NCBI GenBank assembly: GCA_019925105.1
Contig: JAHGAU010000005.1
Location: 1,674,001-1,738,000 of the forward strand
From: Niebla homalea
Lineage: Eukaryota > Ascomycota > Lecanoromycetes > Lecanorales > Ramalinaceae
DNA: 64,000 nucleotides
Direction: 5' to 3'
Part shown: positions 1 to 12,134 of the stretch, one piece after another
Layout of the letters: every line of letters begins with the position of its first letter
Position numbering within the stretch: position 1 is the first letter of the stretch
Notes under the pieces: model-generated
What the model was told of the DNA's origin: nothing
The model's input: only the letters and a program-made list of their open reading frames with translations
Databases searched by the model: none
Made by a program: the position numbers and the translations under genes

Positions 1-32
1 AAATTGTGTGTGGGTACTGTGGCAGTTCATGA

Positions 33-2861
33 ATGTACTGCTCATCCCTATCAAAATGTCTTCGAGGTATTCCAAAACTTCCGTCGCAGCCTATACGGCA
101 CTCAAGCTCCCTTGGGTCGAGAAGCTCATGGAGCCCGATTAAGAGCCATGATCGAGCGAGATTAAACCCTGAACCTCGGAGGAGAAGGAACACACAGACA
201 CATGAAGCTTGCTATCACAGCTATCGTCATGGCTCTACCCAAAGCTTTCGGGTGTCTGACAAGGAGCTAGAGTCGCTCTTCGCCTCAAGCCTCAAGCCTT
301 CAAGAAAGCCGCCCACCAATGGACGATATTCAGGGAAGGCGCTTGACGGTATCACCGAGGAAGATAGATTTCTTGCTTTTGAAAATTCCGGCTTGGCTGT
401 CACAGAATGGGAGTCTGCGTTCAAGACCAAGATTGAAGAAGTCGACTCTCCAAAGGGAGAAGTCGCACGGCAGTCAGGAGAATTGTTGGTGAGGGGAAAT
501 TTGACTCTTGTGGAAGCATTTGTGGGAGCTCTACGAGACCTGAAGAATGAGCTTCTGCGTGACGAGGCTTCCCCAGCGGAAATTTGGCATAAATGTAAAT
601 TCATATTGAAATCGCCTTCTTGGACCAAGGTATCGCGGGCTATCCAAGGAGAATCCGATGAGATATTATCAACGTTCCGAGAAATTCTATATATGGTAGT
701 CCGGAAAAAGAGGATAAAGCTGCGTGACGGTGCAATACTCCACCCCAAGGACGTGCTATCGTTTTACTCCGAGAAAGGGGTGATTAAAGGGTGGTGGCAT
801 GATGTCTTGTGGATACAATTAAGCCATCTTGCCAGATTCAGTGCGACGAATGCAGTCTCGCGGGACAAGGTTGAGGAGCAGCTCCTTCTACAGGATGTAA
901 TTGAGACATGGGCCGAGCTTTTCAAAAACTTGTACAAAGGGCGTCAACGGCGAACTGCACTTAGCACTCGGGAGCCCACAGTCGATACAGCGGCTGGGGA
1001 AAGGCATGAAAACTGGGACCATCTACCGAGACTAATGCTTGCCGAAGAGGAAGTCACAGCTTTACCTTCACGATTGTCTTTGCGCGTTCAGTCACTGTTA
1101 GGAGTACAGGGGTCCTCTAAGCATATGCAAGAAGTAGCATCTGCCGCATTGATGACTCTGCACTACTGGCAGAAGATACAAACCCCTGGTGGGTCGCAAA
1201 CATCCCCATCTTCAACGGAGGAACCATTCCTCAACCGGCTGCGCATGCTCGCTCAAAATGTCGAATGGGACTGCCGCAGACCCGAAAGCTGCATGTCAAT
1301 GGCAGGAGAATCTGAAAGGGTGATAGACGTTGCAAAGGAGGACTGGGCCAATTCTCCTATCCCTGTGATCGCACAGTCTTACCGGAGGGCTGTAGAGGCT
1401 CCAACAGAGAGCCACGATTCCCCTTTATGGTCCGAGCATGACATCAAGCGCTTCTTTGCCTATACCAACAAATTGAAGGAAAGGTCTGACGCGATCGCTG
1501 CAACGAAGCTCTGGGACGAGACCAAACCTCGGATTACGAGACTTTCGCCACCCGATGAAGAGCTCCGAAGCACGATATTTGCCCGCTTTCTCCGGCTTTT
1601 CTATGATGTTGGCCAGGCCGCCAATGCTACTGATGTGTGGAATTATATGATCCAGATTGGACATCGACCCGGACTCAGGCATTGGAACGCCATGCTCTCT
1701 GGCTGTAGTTACGTACGAGATGTAGCCTCCCTTCAGAGCATATGGTCTAATCTGCAGAAGACGAGGATCCGACCTGATAATGAGCTGTGGACAACGTACG
1801 TCCATGGGGTGATCAAAGCCAACAAACCTCAGCAAGGGCTTCAACTTCTTGAAGACCTTGGCAAGGAGTGGAAAGATCCCAGATCTTCTCTGACTCCAGA
1901 TCTTGGTCCTGTTCATGGTGCGCTCTCCGCTTTTCAAACGTTGGACTGGGGCCGTGACTCAATCGTCCGTATGCACGCAACCATTCTGCAATGGGCACGT
2001 TCACAATCCTTGGTCCTTAGTGTCCACACCTACAACATTCTGCTCGCTACTGTCGTCCGCAAATCCAATCCCAAAGAGATCTCTGGGCACCTTGCTGCCA
2101 TGGCCGCTGACAATTGTACTCCGGATGTTTACACCTACACCATCATTCTCAAAGGGCTTCTCGCCACTAAAGAATCTCCATTTCATGATCTCAATCATAC
2201 CGATCAAATGGAATATATTGAATCTGTCCTTGCTGAAATGGAGGCCAAATCCATCCGACCGACCCCTCAAACCTACTCCACTATTGTTTTTGGGCTTCTC
2301 AATAACCAAAAGGGCTCTGCTCCCAACGTCTCTGCCGCCCGCGTCGTGCTCACTCACATGGAGCAAACCGGCGTGCCGCCTAGCCAGCATATTCACACCA
2401 TTCTGCTAACACACTATTTTTCCCTCTCCCCACCCGATCTGCCGGCCGTCGACTCTCTGCTTGCCTCCATCCTTCGTGGCCGGCCATCCAGTCCAAAAAC
2501 TTCAACTGGGCACCTCAACAACTTCTTCTGGAATCGCGTCATAATGGGTTACGCCGCTTGTGATGAGTGGGAAAAGAGCCTCCATTATCTGCGCAAGCTA
2601 CCGAATCAGGCTAGAAGCCCTTACTGGACCGGTTTACGCCAATTGCTACGGGCATTGGCAAGAGCGGAGGAGTGGGACCTATGTTCGCAAGTGGTGGACG
2701 GCGTAGAGAGAGGGCAGACAATGAAGTGGGCGGATCGTGAGAATGACAATCGTAGGGGAGGCTTTGGATGGGAAGGATATAACATGGAGGTGGAGGAATT
2801 GAGGGTTCGAGGACTGATTCCCAGTATTCCTCCAGAAAACTCCGTAGGGCTTCGGGCTTGA
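33..2861 (+). CDS. Mitochondrial pentatricopeptide repeat (PPR) protein
   Basis: A single uninterrupted frame of 942 aa. The ATG at 33 directly follows an in-frame TGA, so it is the first possible start unless an intron lies upstream. The first ~75 residues are rich in Arg, Ser and His and nearly free of acids, as in a mitochondrial presequence. From about residue 520 to 830 there are degenerate 35-residue helical repeats with the PPR pattern, such as 'DVWNYMIQIGHRPGLRHWNA', 'TYNILLATVVRKSNP' and 'YTYTIILKGLLA', followed by 'TYSTIVFGLLNN'. Fungal PPR proteins of this size act in mitochondrial RNA maturation or translation; the target RNA cannot be read from sequence. The 500 N-terminal residues are not recognised as a known domain. 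It is tail-to-tail with Spt20. The family call is fairly secure; the specific role is unknown. Confidence 0.8.
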   Translation: MYCSSLSKCLRGIPKLPSQPIRHSSSLGSRSSWSPIKSHDRARLNPEPRRRRNTQTHEACYHSYRHGSTQSFRVSDKELESLFASSLKPSRKPPTNGRYSGKALDGITEEDRFLAFENSGLAVTEWESAFKTKIEEVDSPKGEVARQSGELLVRGNLTLVEAFVGALRDLKNELLRDEASPAEIWHKCKFILKSPSWTKVSRAIQGESDEILSTFREILYMVVRKKRIKLRDGAILHPKDVLSFYSEKGVIKGWWHDVLWIQLSHLARFSATNAVSRDKVEEQLLLQDVIETWAELFKNLYKGRQRRTALSTREPTVDTAAGERHENWDHLPRLMLAEEEVTALPSRLSLRVQSLLGVQGSSKHMQEVASAALMTLHYWQKIQTPGGSQTSPSSTEEPFLNRLRMLAQNVEWDCRRPESCMSMAGESERVIDVAKEDWANSPIPVIAQSYRRAVEAPTESHDSPLWSEHDIKRFFAYTNKLKERSDAIAATKLWDETKPRITRLSPPDEELRSTIFARFLRLFYDVGQAANATDVWNYMIQIGHRPGLRHWNAMLSGCSYVRDVASLQSIWSNLQKTRIRPDNELWTTYVHGVIKANKPQQGLQLLEDLGKEWKDPRSSLTPDLGPVHGALSAFQTLDWGRDSIVRMHATILQWARSQSLVLSVHTYNILLATVVRKSNPKEISGHLAAMAADNCTPDVYTYTIILKGLLATKESPFHDLNHTDQMEYIESVLAEMEAKSIRPTPQTYSTIVFGLLNNQKGSAPNVSAARVVLTHMEQTGVPPSQHIHTILLTHYFSLSPPDLPAVDSLLASILRGRPSSPKTSTGHLNNFFWNRVIMGYAACDEWEKSLHYLRKLPNQARSPYWTGLRQLLRALARAEEWDLCSQVVDGVERGQTMKWADRENDNRRGGFGWEGYNMEVEELRVRGLIPSIPPENSVGLRA

Positions 2862-4715
2862 TCCTTGCTTTTGAACTAATATGCCTTGCACTCCTTACAT
2901 TTGCCATTCGAATGCACTACCCACAACGGCAAACATCGATTTTTCGAATCTGATGTTATCGCCTGCGCAACAGCGATGCTATCGTAAAGCTACACATATC
3001 TCCACGACTTTTTTGCTTCAACATACCCTGCGAAATTCCAGTACCACGGGTCCCAGCTGATATGTGAACGTTCTCCGGTAACATGTCGGTTGAGCTCCCA
3101 TCATACTTCCCATGGCTGGAATATGCGGCCGTCCATTTCTCGAAGAATGATCGCTTTTCGCCTAGCAAATGCCTTAAGCACCCTTTCATATAATTTAGCC
3201 AATTCCACGGACCTCCGTCTCTGTTCAACGTCGCCTGGGTCGTTCTCTATCGCGATCCACTGCCACTGTCTGAAAATCTTTTTACTCTTTACATCTGATT
3301 CATTCGTTCATTCATTCGGAGGTCTGCATGTCAGTGTCAGCCTCCTCTGCCAAGTGTTCATTACAATCAACCATCCCCCAGCATTATTCTCTGATGGTGA
3401 GCAATCAAAGGCTCCCCAATACAAGGACCAGCGGCTTTTGACATATCTCGCTCCCCAAAAAACTCTAGCAATTGGTGGCCGTGCGTTTGACTCATGCGTA
3501 GACCTGCTGTCATTTGTCCGTTTCCACCACGATATAAAGAAAGATAGATTATCACCTTTGCCAAACATCTGTTCCCGAAAACATTATTATTGATTTGAAA
3601 CTAAAAACAGCTTTTGGGCCACCAGCTGCGAACATCATCCATGTCTTTCAAAAACAACTTCAAGTTCTCCAGCCTTGATACGTTCTTCACCTGTCTGCTA
3701 CCAGAAAAAATGGTACGGCTTCGGTACCATACCTATTCTTGCCGTCCCTCCCTCCCTTCCCAACAACACCACCAACTGCTGCCCCTCCTGTTCTCAGATT
3801 CAGAGATGTTGGGACGACCCACCCCTACAAGATGGGAGCCGCCCCCACCCCCCTTAAACCTCTCTCTCTCTCAAAAAAGCTGCAGATTGCAGGACTCGCC
3901 CAGCCCCATCCGTCGTAATGGATGTACAACAGAGAGTCTATATCTCCAGTCCCGTCACCAATATCCATGGTTCAATATCTCGGCAATCAGGAACGCGGTG
4001 TGTATCCTCGGCGCTGCAGTGATTTAGTTGCCAGGATCAGCTTGGTGGAGATTTAGTAGGGTTGGGTGCGGAAGTTGGGGGGCTTGTGTCTCTTGAGTTT
4101 TTAGTTTTTTTTTGAGATTGAAAGGACGTAAGATGGGGAAGGGGGGAAGGGGATAGCAAGCAAGTGTTGGATGGTGTTGGATGGGAGACTCGAGATAGAA
4201 CGGATTGGAGAGCTTTGTGATTTTCCCAGGACAGTCCCACGCTCGAGAGGTTGTCGCGATGGGGGGTTAGGGATGAGGTGGATGATGTGTAGAGATTAGG
4301 TGGCAAGGAATGCGAGAGGGGGATTCTGAATGGAGGATGCACTTCGCCGCAGTGGATAGGTAGGGCAAATACGAGTCAAATTCGGGTATCCAAGATCTTG
4401 CCAATGAGGAGGACCGAGTTGTGTGAAAAGGGGCAATGTAGATAGACGGTGTTTTGTTCATCATTATACGGAAAAGTAATGGAGGGGCCTCCCCCTTTCA
4501 ATGCCTAGATGACCCCCTTTTCACCTAGAATCAGAAAGACGAAGATTGTTCCCCATGGGTATCAAAACAAAAAGCCCCCAAATCCTCCTTTCCCATTAAC
4601 ACCTTTACCGCATTTCGAAAACTCCTCGTCATGGTCGCAATAACATGACTGCATCTCTTTTCCCCCTTCTTCCAAAGAAGAAAGAAGAAGAAGAAAAACA
4701 AAAGCCAAAGGTCAA
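2862..4715. other. Intergenic, no gene recognised
   Basis: This 1.85 kb stretch separates the 3' ends of the PPR gene and spt20. Open frames here (for example 3090-3593 on +, 3308-3568 on -) have no recognisable motif and overlap each other on both strands. A G/A-rich tract lies at about 4050-4330 and an A/G-rich run at 4670-4700. The stretch probably holds two 3' UTRs; I see no RNA gene. Confidence 0.5.
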
Positions 4716-7700
4716 TCATCCCATGCCGTTCATTCCATTCATGCCATTCATGCCTCCCATACCCATCGCCCCACCCCCATGACCCTGCTGCTGCGACGCC
4801 ATCATCTGCATCATCTGCTGCTGCTGGTCTCTCGTGAGGTTGTTGAAATTCATTCCTCCACCGCCTGCACCATTCGGCATCCCCCCATGCATCCCCCCTC
4901 CTCCCATCTGCCCCCCCCCACCACCACCACCATTTCCAGCACCCATCCCATTCATCTGATTCATCTGGTTCTGCCGGAGCATCGCTATATATTGCGCCTG
5001 CTTCGACCGCATATCCTGCTGCGGGTTATTCTGGTAGAGCCGCAACTGCTCGCGGGCCGTTGCCACTGCTTGATCTTGATACTGCCGCCTGATGTGCGGT
5101 GGGACCTCGTTCGGGGCAATGGAGTTATCGGCGGCGAAGCGGTTTAAGCGGTTTGTGAGAAATTCTCGGGCTATTCTTTGGAAGCGGGGGTCTTGGGCAC
5201 CCTGCTGAGACTGGTGTTGCTGGTGAGCTTGTTGTTGGGGGTTGGGGACTTGTGCGATTGGTCGAGGTTGAGCTGATGGTTGTTGTTGTTGCTGTTGCGG
5301 GTTTTGCTGGGGTTGATTTTGATGCTGAGGCATGCCGGGGGAAGAGCCGTTGGCCATAGTGCCCGAATGGCTCTGGACGCTATTGTTCATAGCGGCAGCT
5401 TGGGCGGCTTGCACACTCTGCATTCGCATCACTTGTTCATTGCGCTGATGCATGAGCAGCTGCTGCTGTTGCGCAGGATTCAAAAGGCCATTGGCTTGCA
5501 GCTGCTGTTGTTGAGCCAGATACCGTTGTCGTTGCTGTTGCTGTTGCTGTTGCTGCTGATGCTGGGCCATCTGGAATTGCTCTTGGGTCATCCTTTGACC
5601 ATTCGGTCCCATCTGCCCATTCGACATCATGTTACTCATGTTGGGATTCTGTCCCATGTTAGCGGGGCTCCCGTGGGACATGCGCGATACTGGGGTGCCT
5701 TGATTGCCAATCGGAGTCGAGTGAGGGATGTGAGGTGTCGCCTGGGCCATGTTCGGTGTCCCATTCATTTGAGGGGTGCTCGTTCGACTCGGATGTTGCT
5801 GGCGACTTCCTTGCTGGACCATGCGGATTCCACCGGCTGCTGGATGACCGTGCTGAGCGGCAGAGGGCGGACGAGGAGGGCTACCTCCTTGACCGGACGA
5901 AGTGGGCTGCATAGGTACACCACCAGCTTGGGAAACCATCATGCCGCCAATGACAGGCGATGCATTACTGTGAGGCGTGCCGTTGCGGACCACAGGTGAG
6001 GACATTTGGGCGTGTGGGAAGCCGTTCGATTGAACGCCGTTAGGAACCTGGCCCATAGCATTCTGGCTGGCAAGTTGCTGAGCACGTGCTTGCGCCATTC
6101 GTTCACGGTCTTGGTGCTGACTCTGTAGGTGCTGACGCCGTTGACTCTGAGCGATCATGCGAGCTTTTTCCTCCTTCTCCTGCTGCTCCTTTTGGGCTTC
6201 ATTCTGTTTGGCGATCTGATATCTCCGTTTGCCCTCGGCCTCGTCTCTCTGCCTCTGCTGGGCAGCTAATCGGCTGCGTTCTTCATGTCTTTGTTTGATT
6301 TGTGCTAGTGCGTTGAAGGACTCAAAACTCGGTTCAAATGACACTGTACCAGCCTCATCATTCCCGGCTGACTTGCCCGGAGGAAGAGTGTTTCCAGCCT
6401 TTTCGTCCATGATGAGCATGAAAGCCTGCTCCTGCGCTGCTATCCTTTCCTCCTCAGCAAGCTCAGCCACAGTCCTCTTTCGTGTCTTTGGAGCTGGGTG
6501 CTTTTCGCGGTGCAAATCGTCAGTGAGCTTGTCCAGGAGTTCATGTGCTTGAGCCAAATCCTCAACAGACTCCAGGAAAAGTGGCGCAGAAGTTGCATGT
6601 ATGGCCTTGCTCTCAAATTCATGAAGCTCAGGTCCAGAGATCGACATCTTCTGCTTCTTGGCAGCAGGCCCACTGCCCACGGGGGTCTGAGGCACTGCAG
6701 AGAGGGGCGTTGGCGGGACGGTGGTCGTGGCGGATGCCGGTGTTCTCGAGACATTTGCCCCTTGCGCTTTACGGTTGCCCGGCCTGGCGTCTGGCGTGTT
6801 GGCCTGGATGAAAATCTCTTCTTGCAGAGACAACTGAGTGGGAAATAGAACGACGGTGTAGGTTTTGGGTTCCGCCGTCTTATCCTTATCCTTTGCAGAA
6901 GCTTCTGCATGCTCAGAGTCTGAGGAAGGGGCACCGTTCTCGCCAGGCTTCTTCTGTGTAGGAAACGGAACGTACGGTGATGGTGTAACCCACTCAGAAT
7001 AATTATGTACAGAGAATGGTAGATTAGATCCTTTGCTTTCAGATTTTGAGGAGGAATTGTTCGCTTGATGGTTGCGGTGGTCTTTGACTTGGACAATGAG
7101 ACAATCTAGGGAGGTTCTGTCAGCTCTGGCCCACTGGGCCCACTGGCCTCGTCCAATTCAACTGCCGAGCTTACTTTCGTAAAATTTGACACCTTGGTGG
7201 AAGAGCTCGTCAACCATTTCGTAAGGAACGGTTTGCTTCTGCAAGTGCTCGAGCACGAATTTCATTGCGGAGTTGTAAGAGAAGCTGCCATTCTGATTTT
7301 CAAATCGAAAGTTGTTGGGATGTAAGTGGATGGTGAGAGAAGGAGGCCGGCCACGATACTTTTCCAGGATGTACTCCTGGTCCTTGACTGGTTTCGTTGT
7401 TAAATCCTGAAGGCGTTTCAAGAGCCACGGGAGATCTTCAATGACGTACCATACTTCTCGGGTCCTCTCTTTATAGCTCTACTTACACCATCCTTTCCAT
7501 TGCGAACTCGTGAGAGGTCTCCAGGTTTTTGTGAGTCCTTTCTCCTCTGACTCAAGCGGGGTTGTACCCCATTAACGCTTGTTGAAGCGTTGTTGAGAGT
7601 AGGGGTTGGAGGGGCTTTGAAACCGGACGGCGGTCTTTTAGAGCTCATGAGGGGTGATGGCGATGACTGGGAGGTTTGTATGCCGTTGGTCTGCACAGCA

Positions 7701-7768
7701 GGCAATGGTGGCCGCTTCATCTTTGTCTGGAGGGGCGCTGAAGGCTTCGACGCTACTGCGGTCGCCAT
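4716..7768 (-). CDS. spt20: SAGA complex subunit Spt20
   Basis: Three exons on the minus strand: 7768-7450, 7387-7175 and 7105-4716, with GT-AG introns of 62 and 69 nt, giving 973 aa. Spt20 is a structural subunit of the SAGA histone acetyltransferase coactivator. The diagnostic Spt20 domain spans the joins at about residues 100-300: 'EKY|VKDQEYILEKY', then 'PPSLTIHLHPNNFRF' and 'GSFSYNSAMKFVLEHL', then 'KFYE|NCLIVQVKDHR'. A later block reads 'TYTVVLFPTQLSLQEEIFIQA'. The remaining ~650 residues are low complexity: Gln-rich (about 20 CAG/CAA codons near 5530-5560), Met/Gly/Asn-rich, ending in repeated GMNGMNGMNGMG. The ATG at 7768 is used because the more upstream open-frame start at 7792 is TTG. 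Phase is consistent at both introns. Family assignment is strong. Confidence 0.92.
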
Positions 7769-8352
7769 GGTCGGATGTTGATAGGCTGTCAATTAGGACA
7801 GGGCTGGCCCGGTATTGCGCAAGTCTTGCGACTGGCTACCGAAGGGCCCTAGCCAATTCCCAAAAGTGGTGCATCGGGGCGTATATTGCTGGAAGATGTC
7901 GAGGCGGGCGAGTGGCGGGGACTTGGTAATATAATACCGCTACCTTGTGAGCCAGTAGCAGGGATCGATAGTAATGTTTATAACCAACGAATGCTAGACA
8001 AATTGAAGACGGTTAACGATGGGCAACTGTGTGTGATTCGTGAGACGCGAACGCAAATAGATGGTGTGAGGTATGAAGTTGGGCTCTTCGGTGAAATATT
8101 TTTCCCGCCGCGCGCATGTGGGTACGAGGGTACGAGGGTAGATCTTCATTCACCGAAGCAGAGTAGCGGACCCCTGCCATTGTGGGGAAAAAGAGGAAAA
8201 AGAGGCATGTTAGAGAAAGCTTTCAGGAGGCAAGTTTATCCAATTGATCGTCTTCAGACATCACATGAATTCAGATAATCCTACATGGTATGAGCGCTTC
8301 GCCTCTCCAAATCATCTTCCCTACGCCTATTCCCTATTCCCTCCCATATCCT
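7769..8352. promoter_or_regulatory. spt20 promoter and 3' flank of the Pex22-like gene
   Basis: This 584-bp gap lies upstream of spt20 (minus strand) and downstream of the Pex22-like gene. It contains a small tandem repeat of the 8-mer GGGTACGA (about 2.5 copies near 8120-8140). No open frame with a recognisable product was found. I infer that it carries the spt20 promoter; no specific factor site could be assigned. Confidence 0.4.
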
Positions 8353-9775
8353 TCAGTCATGCCCCTTGATGCGCCGGGTCCAATCCTCCCCGATTCGAAG
8401 GCCTTCGACTACCTCGATGCCTTTCCCAAGTCCAATGCGTGGATCGTCTAACCACCATTTGGCCTCCTTCATATCTGTCCCTCTTTCGTCCTCGCTATCA
8501 ACCAGACCACCATGCCCACTTTCATCCCCAACAACAAGCACAATCTGGCCCACCCAGCCTTTGATTGCCTCAAGATTGTCGCCGCTAAATCCGGCCAAAG
8601 TTGCCTGTAAGTAAACAGTGTCAGGATTCAAATGCCGTAGCATATGCACGAATCCCGTCGGTGTCGTGAATGGCATGATCATCGTGTCCTTGTCGACGAT
8701 GGCTTGAGCTTGCGCGTAGAGCGTGCTGAACATTCTAGATCTTGGAGGCGTTGCAGGACTCGGGCTAACTTCTCCGCGGCTTTGTGTATCTTCATGGCCA
8801 ATGTTGGAGTAGGACGAGGTCATTGATTGCGATTTCTGGTCACTTTGGGCACCAGCTGAAAGTGGATGTTCTCTGAGTGTTGGATCATAAATGAGCACGA
8901 ACACACGAGATGTCTCGTCAACGTGCTCGGGTAGGTGTGAGAGGATTGACTGGTGGCTGGGTCAGCATCGATGAGGCAGCGCGCCAACCGTGGTGGAAAC
9001 CTACCGCATGCTCTTGGTGATATCCTGCATCTTCGTCATATTGATGGTCTGTCTCGGCAGAAACAACAATAACAACAGTCTTCCTACTGCTTGACTTGCT
9101 TCCAGACTGGACCTGACGCGTGGCAGACGAAGCTTCCGCATCTCGCAATTCTGGGCCTCTTCTCCCCGAGCCTGTCTGAGAGTCTGCCTCTTCTGACCAC
9201 CTCGAATGATCTTCGTAACCTCCTTTGTCTTCCTCAGTTATCGAAGCAAGAGCACCGCCAACAGCACCGCCAACAGCAGCCACTCCGGCAGCTACACGTC
9301 GGCTTGCGCCGTCGATGATTTGCTGAGGACTGGGAGTCCTTCGCAATGCGCCTGACATGCGCGACACAATCCCTTCTTCATCGACGGCTCGCTGTTCTGA
9401 AGCACCGGCGAAAGGAGGCTGTCCACTTCCTGAATTGTTGAAGCCTGGTGGGGGTGCGTCTTGATATCCTCCTGGTGGGGGTCCAAATGTGCCTGGTGGA
9501 GGCGGACCTCCGCTTGGGTAATTCGGGCCTTGAGGTGGAGGCCCGGCGTATCCTCCTGGAGGAGGTGGACCTTGTGGTGGTCGATCATGGTAGACATAAT
9601 CGTGATCCCCATCGTCCTCATCCTTGCGCTCCTTCCAAATCCAAGCCGCGATGCCAGCCGTCGCGACTGTGACTGTAATTGCTAATGGTATCCAGTGGCC
9701 CCACGTACTCCCTCGTGATGAAGACCCATGGTTTTTGCGCCTCCTGGTGTCGTAGCGCTCGTATGAGTATGACAT
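8353..9775 (-). CDS. Pex22-like peroxisomal membrane protein
   Basis: Two exons on minus, 9775-9005 and 8949-8353, with a 55-nt intron (donor GTAGGT, acceptor CCAG, phase 0), giving 455 aa. The order is: a short basic N-terminus beginning MSYSYERYDTRRRK; one transmembrane helix at about residues 26-46 ('WIPLAITVTVATAGIAAWIW'); a Pro/Gly-rich linker (residues ~60-120); and a C-terminal Rossmann-like domain with hydrophobic strands 'RKTVVIVVSAE' and 'RVFVLIYDPTL' plus 'VGQIVLVVGDE'. This layout matches fungal Pex22-like proteins, which anchor the ubiquitin-conjugating enzyme Pex4 to peroxisomes during Pex5 recycling. That partnership is family knowledge and is not visible in the sequence. The alternative is an unrelated single-pass membrane protein. 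It shares a 564-bp promoter, head to head, with the eIF2B gamma gene. Confidence 0.6.
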
Positions 9776-10339
9776 GATCGACGATCTTTACACAATGAGG
9801 TCTACCTGGGGCAACGTCTTCGTGTGCTATGTTCGAGCATGAAAGGCGGCCGCATTCTTGTTTGGTGATTTCGCGCCTTGGTGCTGAGTGATTATGCCCG
9901 AAATGCTCTGGAATCTCTTGGCATGGTGAATTATTCCGCTTTGACAGTCGCATCTTCTAAACCTTTTTAGACGTTCAACAAAGGTCGGAATCATATGCTT
10001 TCAAGTTGACCATACTATTCGTATATTGAGCAATCAATCCAGTACCTCATATGCATTTGAATTGTGGTTTCGCGGACTTGTCAAACAAAAAGAGGTAGTC
10101 GTGCGGAGAACAGTCGTAGTGCCAAGGAATTCCAGAGAATTTCGATCTTTTGGCCGGGATTCACAAAGAATTGAAAGTGTGGAGAGCGAGAACATCATCA
10201 AATGGACCGTGAGCTACCTTAGAAAGTATGTCGATAATTCTCTACTGTCTGAGCAGGCTTAGCCTTTGACATCACTCGTCATGAGTAGCATGTGAAGGGA
10301 CGACATCACCACCCAATACATTGAGAATCTTCACTGGAA
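9776..10339. promoter_or_regulatory. Divergent promoter of the Pex22-like and eIF2B gamma genes
   Basis: This 564-bp region lies between two head-to-head start codons. On the plus side it contains a five-codon upstream ORF (ATG AGT AGC ATG TGA, 10281-10295), which ends 44 bp before the eIF2B gamma ATG. No clear TATA box was seen. The divergent arrangement is read directly from the two CDS starts; shared regulation is inference. Confidence 0.5.
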
Positions 10340-12134
10340 ATGCCTCACGCTACGAATGTGCCCTCTTCGGGCTTTCAGGCTGTCATATTGTGTGGTCCAG
10401 GTGTCTCGCTGAATACCTTTACCTCCAAGCCTGAGGACTTCCCAAAGGCTTTGGTCCCAATTGCAAATCGTCCAATGGTCTGGTATCCATTAGACTGGTG
10501 TTACAGGATGGGCATTACCAGTGAGTACATCTTCCCCGAAAGCTGAAATCGTCCTCTCTTGCTTGACATTCATCTGCATCAATTGGTCGAGGCCGATCAC
10601 ATTTTTGGGTATCGGTGGAAAGTCCCGGTGCCTTCATGATTTTCCTGCGTCATTTGAGCAACTCCATCGAAAGAAGAGACTTGCAGATTATTTGTCATTA
10701 GATAATACTAATCGCCCCTTTGAAGAGATCCATCTTGTCACACCGTTGTCGTCGGAGAAGGCTCTAGAAGCTGCGCTGTCTCAAAACCCGCATTTGACTG
10801 CTTTGCCTCCACCGAGAGCCGACATCGTGGTGCCAAAGCAATTGACGCATACCACTGGTACGGCAGAGCTGATGAGAATGCCGGAGGTTCAATCTGCAAT
10901 CACTGGAGACTTTATCATCCTGCCGTGCGACTTGGTCTGCGAAATCCCTGGTGAGGCCTTGCTGGAATCTTGGATGGTTCAACAGGCTTCTGTCGGAAGT
11001 CAGCCCCGCGTCGCAGCCGACACAAGGCATCAAAGACGATTAGCTTCCAGAGGAGGCTTGGGCGTTTGGTTTGAGACAAAAGCAGCTGATCATGTCAAAG
11101 GCGCTGAAACAGATTTTATAATTACTGCGCCGACACCTCCATCGGTCGTGACGGCTCCGTCATCTTCATTACGCCCTCATATTTCCCGACTACTATATGC
11201 TACAACAACAGATACTCTGAAAGATATCATGCAGGAAAAGGGAGGCTTTCCTATCAGAGGTAGCATGCTAAGCCAATGTGGAAAGATCAGAATGCTGACG
11301 AGCCATCGTGATTCGCACATTTACGTCTTCCCGTATTGGGTGCTGGGTATGATTGCAAGGAACGAAAAGTTCGATAGCGTCAGTGAAGACGTGATAGGCT
11401 GGTGGGCCAAGGCGACTTGGCAGACTGGACTGCCCAACAAAATTCACATGCCTAACAGGCATGGCGAAACAGCTTTGACGTCGTCCAAAGACGTTCAGTC
11501 CGGCATACCAGACATGGATTTACTGCACCTCACAAGCACCAAACCCAGCTCGCTTGGACAAATTAAAGAACAAGTCCGGCAGGACCTTGGACCGGCCCCG
11601 ATCCACGCCTACCTTCATCCACATTCATCTGATCGACTGATCCGCCGTGTTGATACCTCGTCACTTCTTTTGAGCACAAGTATACGCTTAGCCGCACTTC
11701 CACCATTATTGGACTCAGGCGTAGACGATGAACCGACCTCACTCTCCCATACACGCAAGATCTTGACTGACCCATCTCTGATTGCTCCACGGACAACAAT
11801 TCATGCAGCTACGACCCTGATCGCTCCTAACACTGCCGTGGCACAGTTCTGCACCATCAAAAGCTCCTGCATCGGGGCTAATTGTGTCATTGCTGAGGGC
11901 GTCAAAATTACGGATAGCATCTTGATGGACGGAGCCCAGATCGAAAGCAAAGCATCCTTGCAAGGATGCATACTAGGCAGGCGGTGCATTGTGGGTAAGG
12001 GCTCGAGACTCGATGGCTGTGAAGTGCAAGAGAGCTTTCGGGTGGAGGACGGAACGGTCGGGTCCAAGGGCGAGAAATTCTGTGTCTTTGAAGGCCTGGA
12101 AAATGGATTGGACGACCCGAAGAGTTCTGAGTGA
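10340..12134 (+). CDS. GCD1: Translation initiation factor eIF2B subunit gamma
   Basis: Two exons, 10340-10520 and 10726-12134, joined in phase 1 and giving 529 aa. The 205-nt intron is long for this window; it has donor GTGAGT and a TACTAAT branch-like site about 20 nt before its end. eIF2B is the guanine nucleotide exchange factor for eIF2, and gamma is one of its catalytic-subcomplex subunits. The N-terminal nucleotidyltransferase-like domain opens with 'GFQAVILCGPGVSLNTF' and 'PKALVPIANRPMVWYPLDWC', continues across the join as 'MGIT|KIHLVTPLSSEKALEAAL', and has 'TGTAELMRMPEV' and 'FIILPCDLVCEIPGEALLE'. From about residue 410 the left-handed beta-helix hexapeptides appear ('TAVAQFCTIKSSCIGANCVI', 'ILMDGAQIESKASLQGCILG'). 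The length agrees with fungal Gcd1. The intron frame is open for some distance, so an unspliced reading could mislead annotation. Confidence 0.88.

Noticed and set aside
5280..5999. 239-aa plus frame opposite spt20
   Set aside because: A shadow of the Gln-rich spt20 exon: CAG/CAA repeats read as Leu-rich on the other strand.
9091..9318. Plus-strand frame opposite the Pex22-like gene
   Set aside because: Contained within the real minus-strand exon; it is only an antisense shadow.
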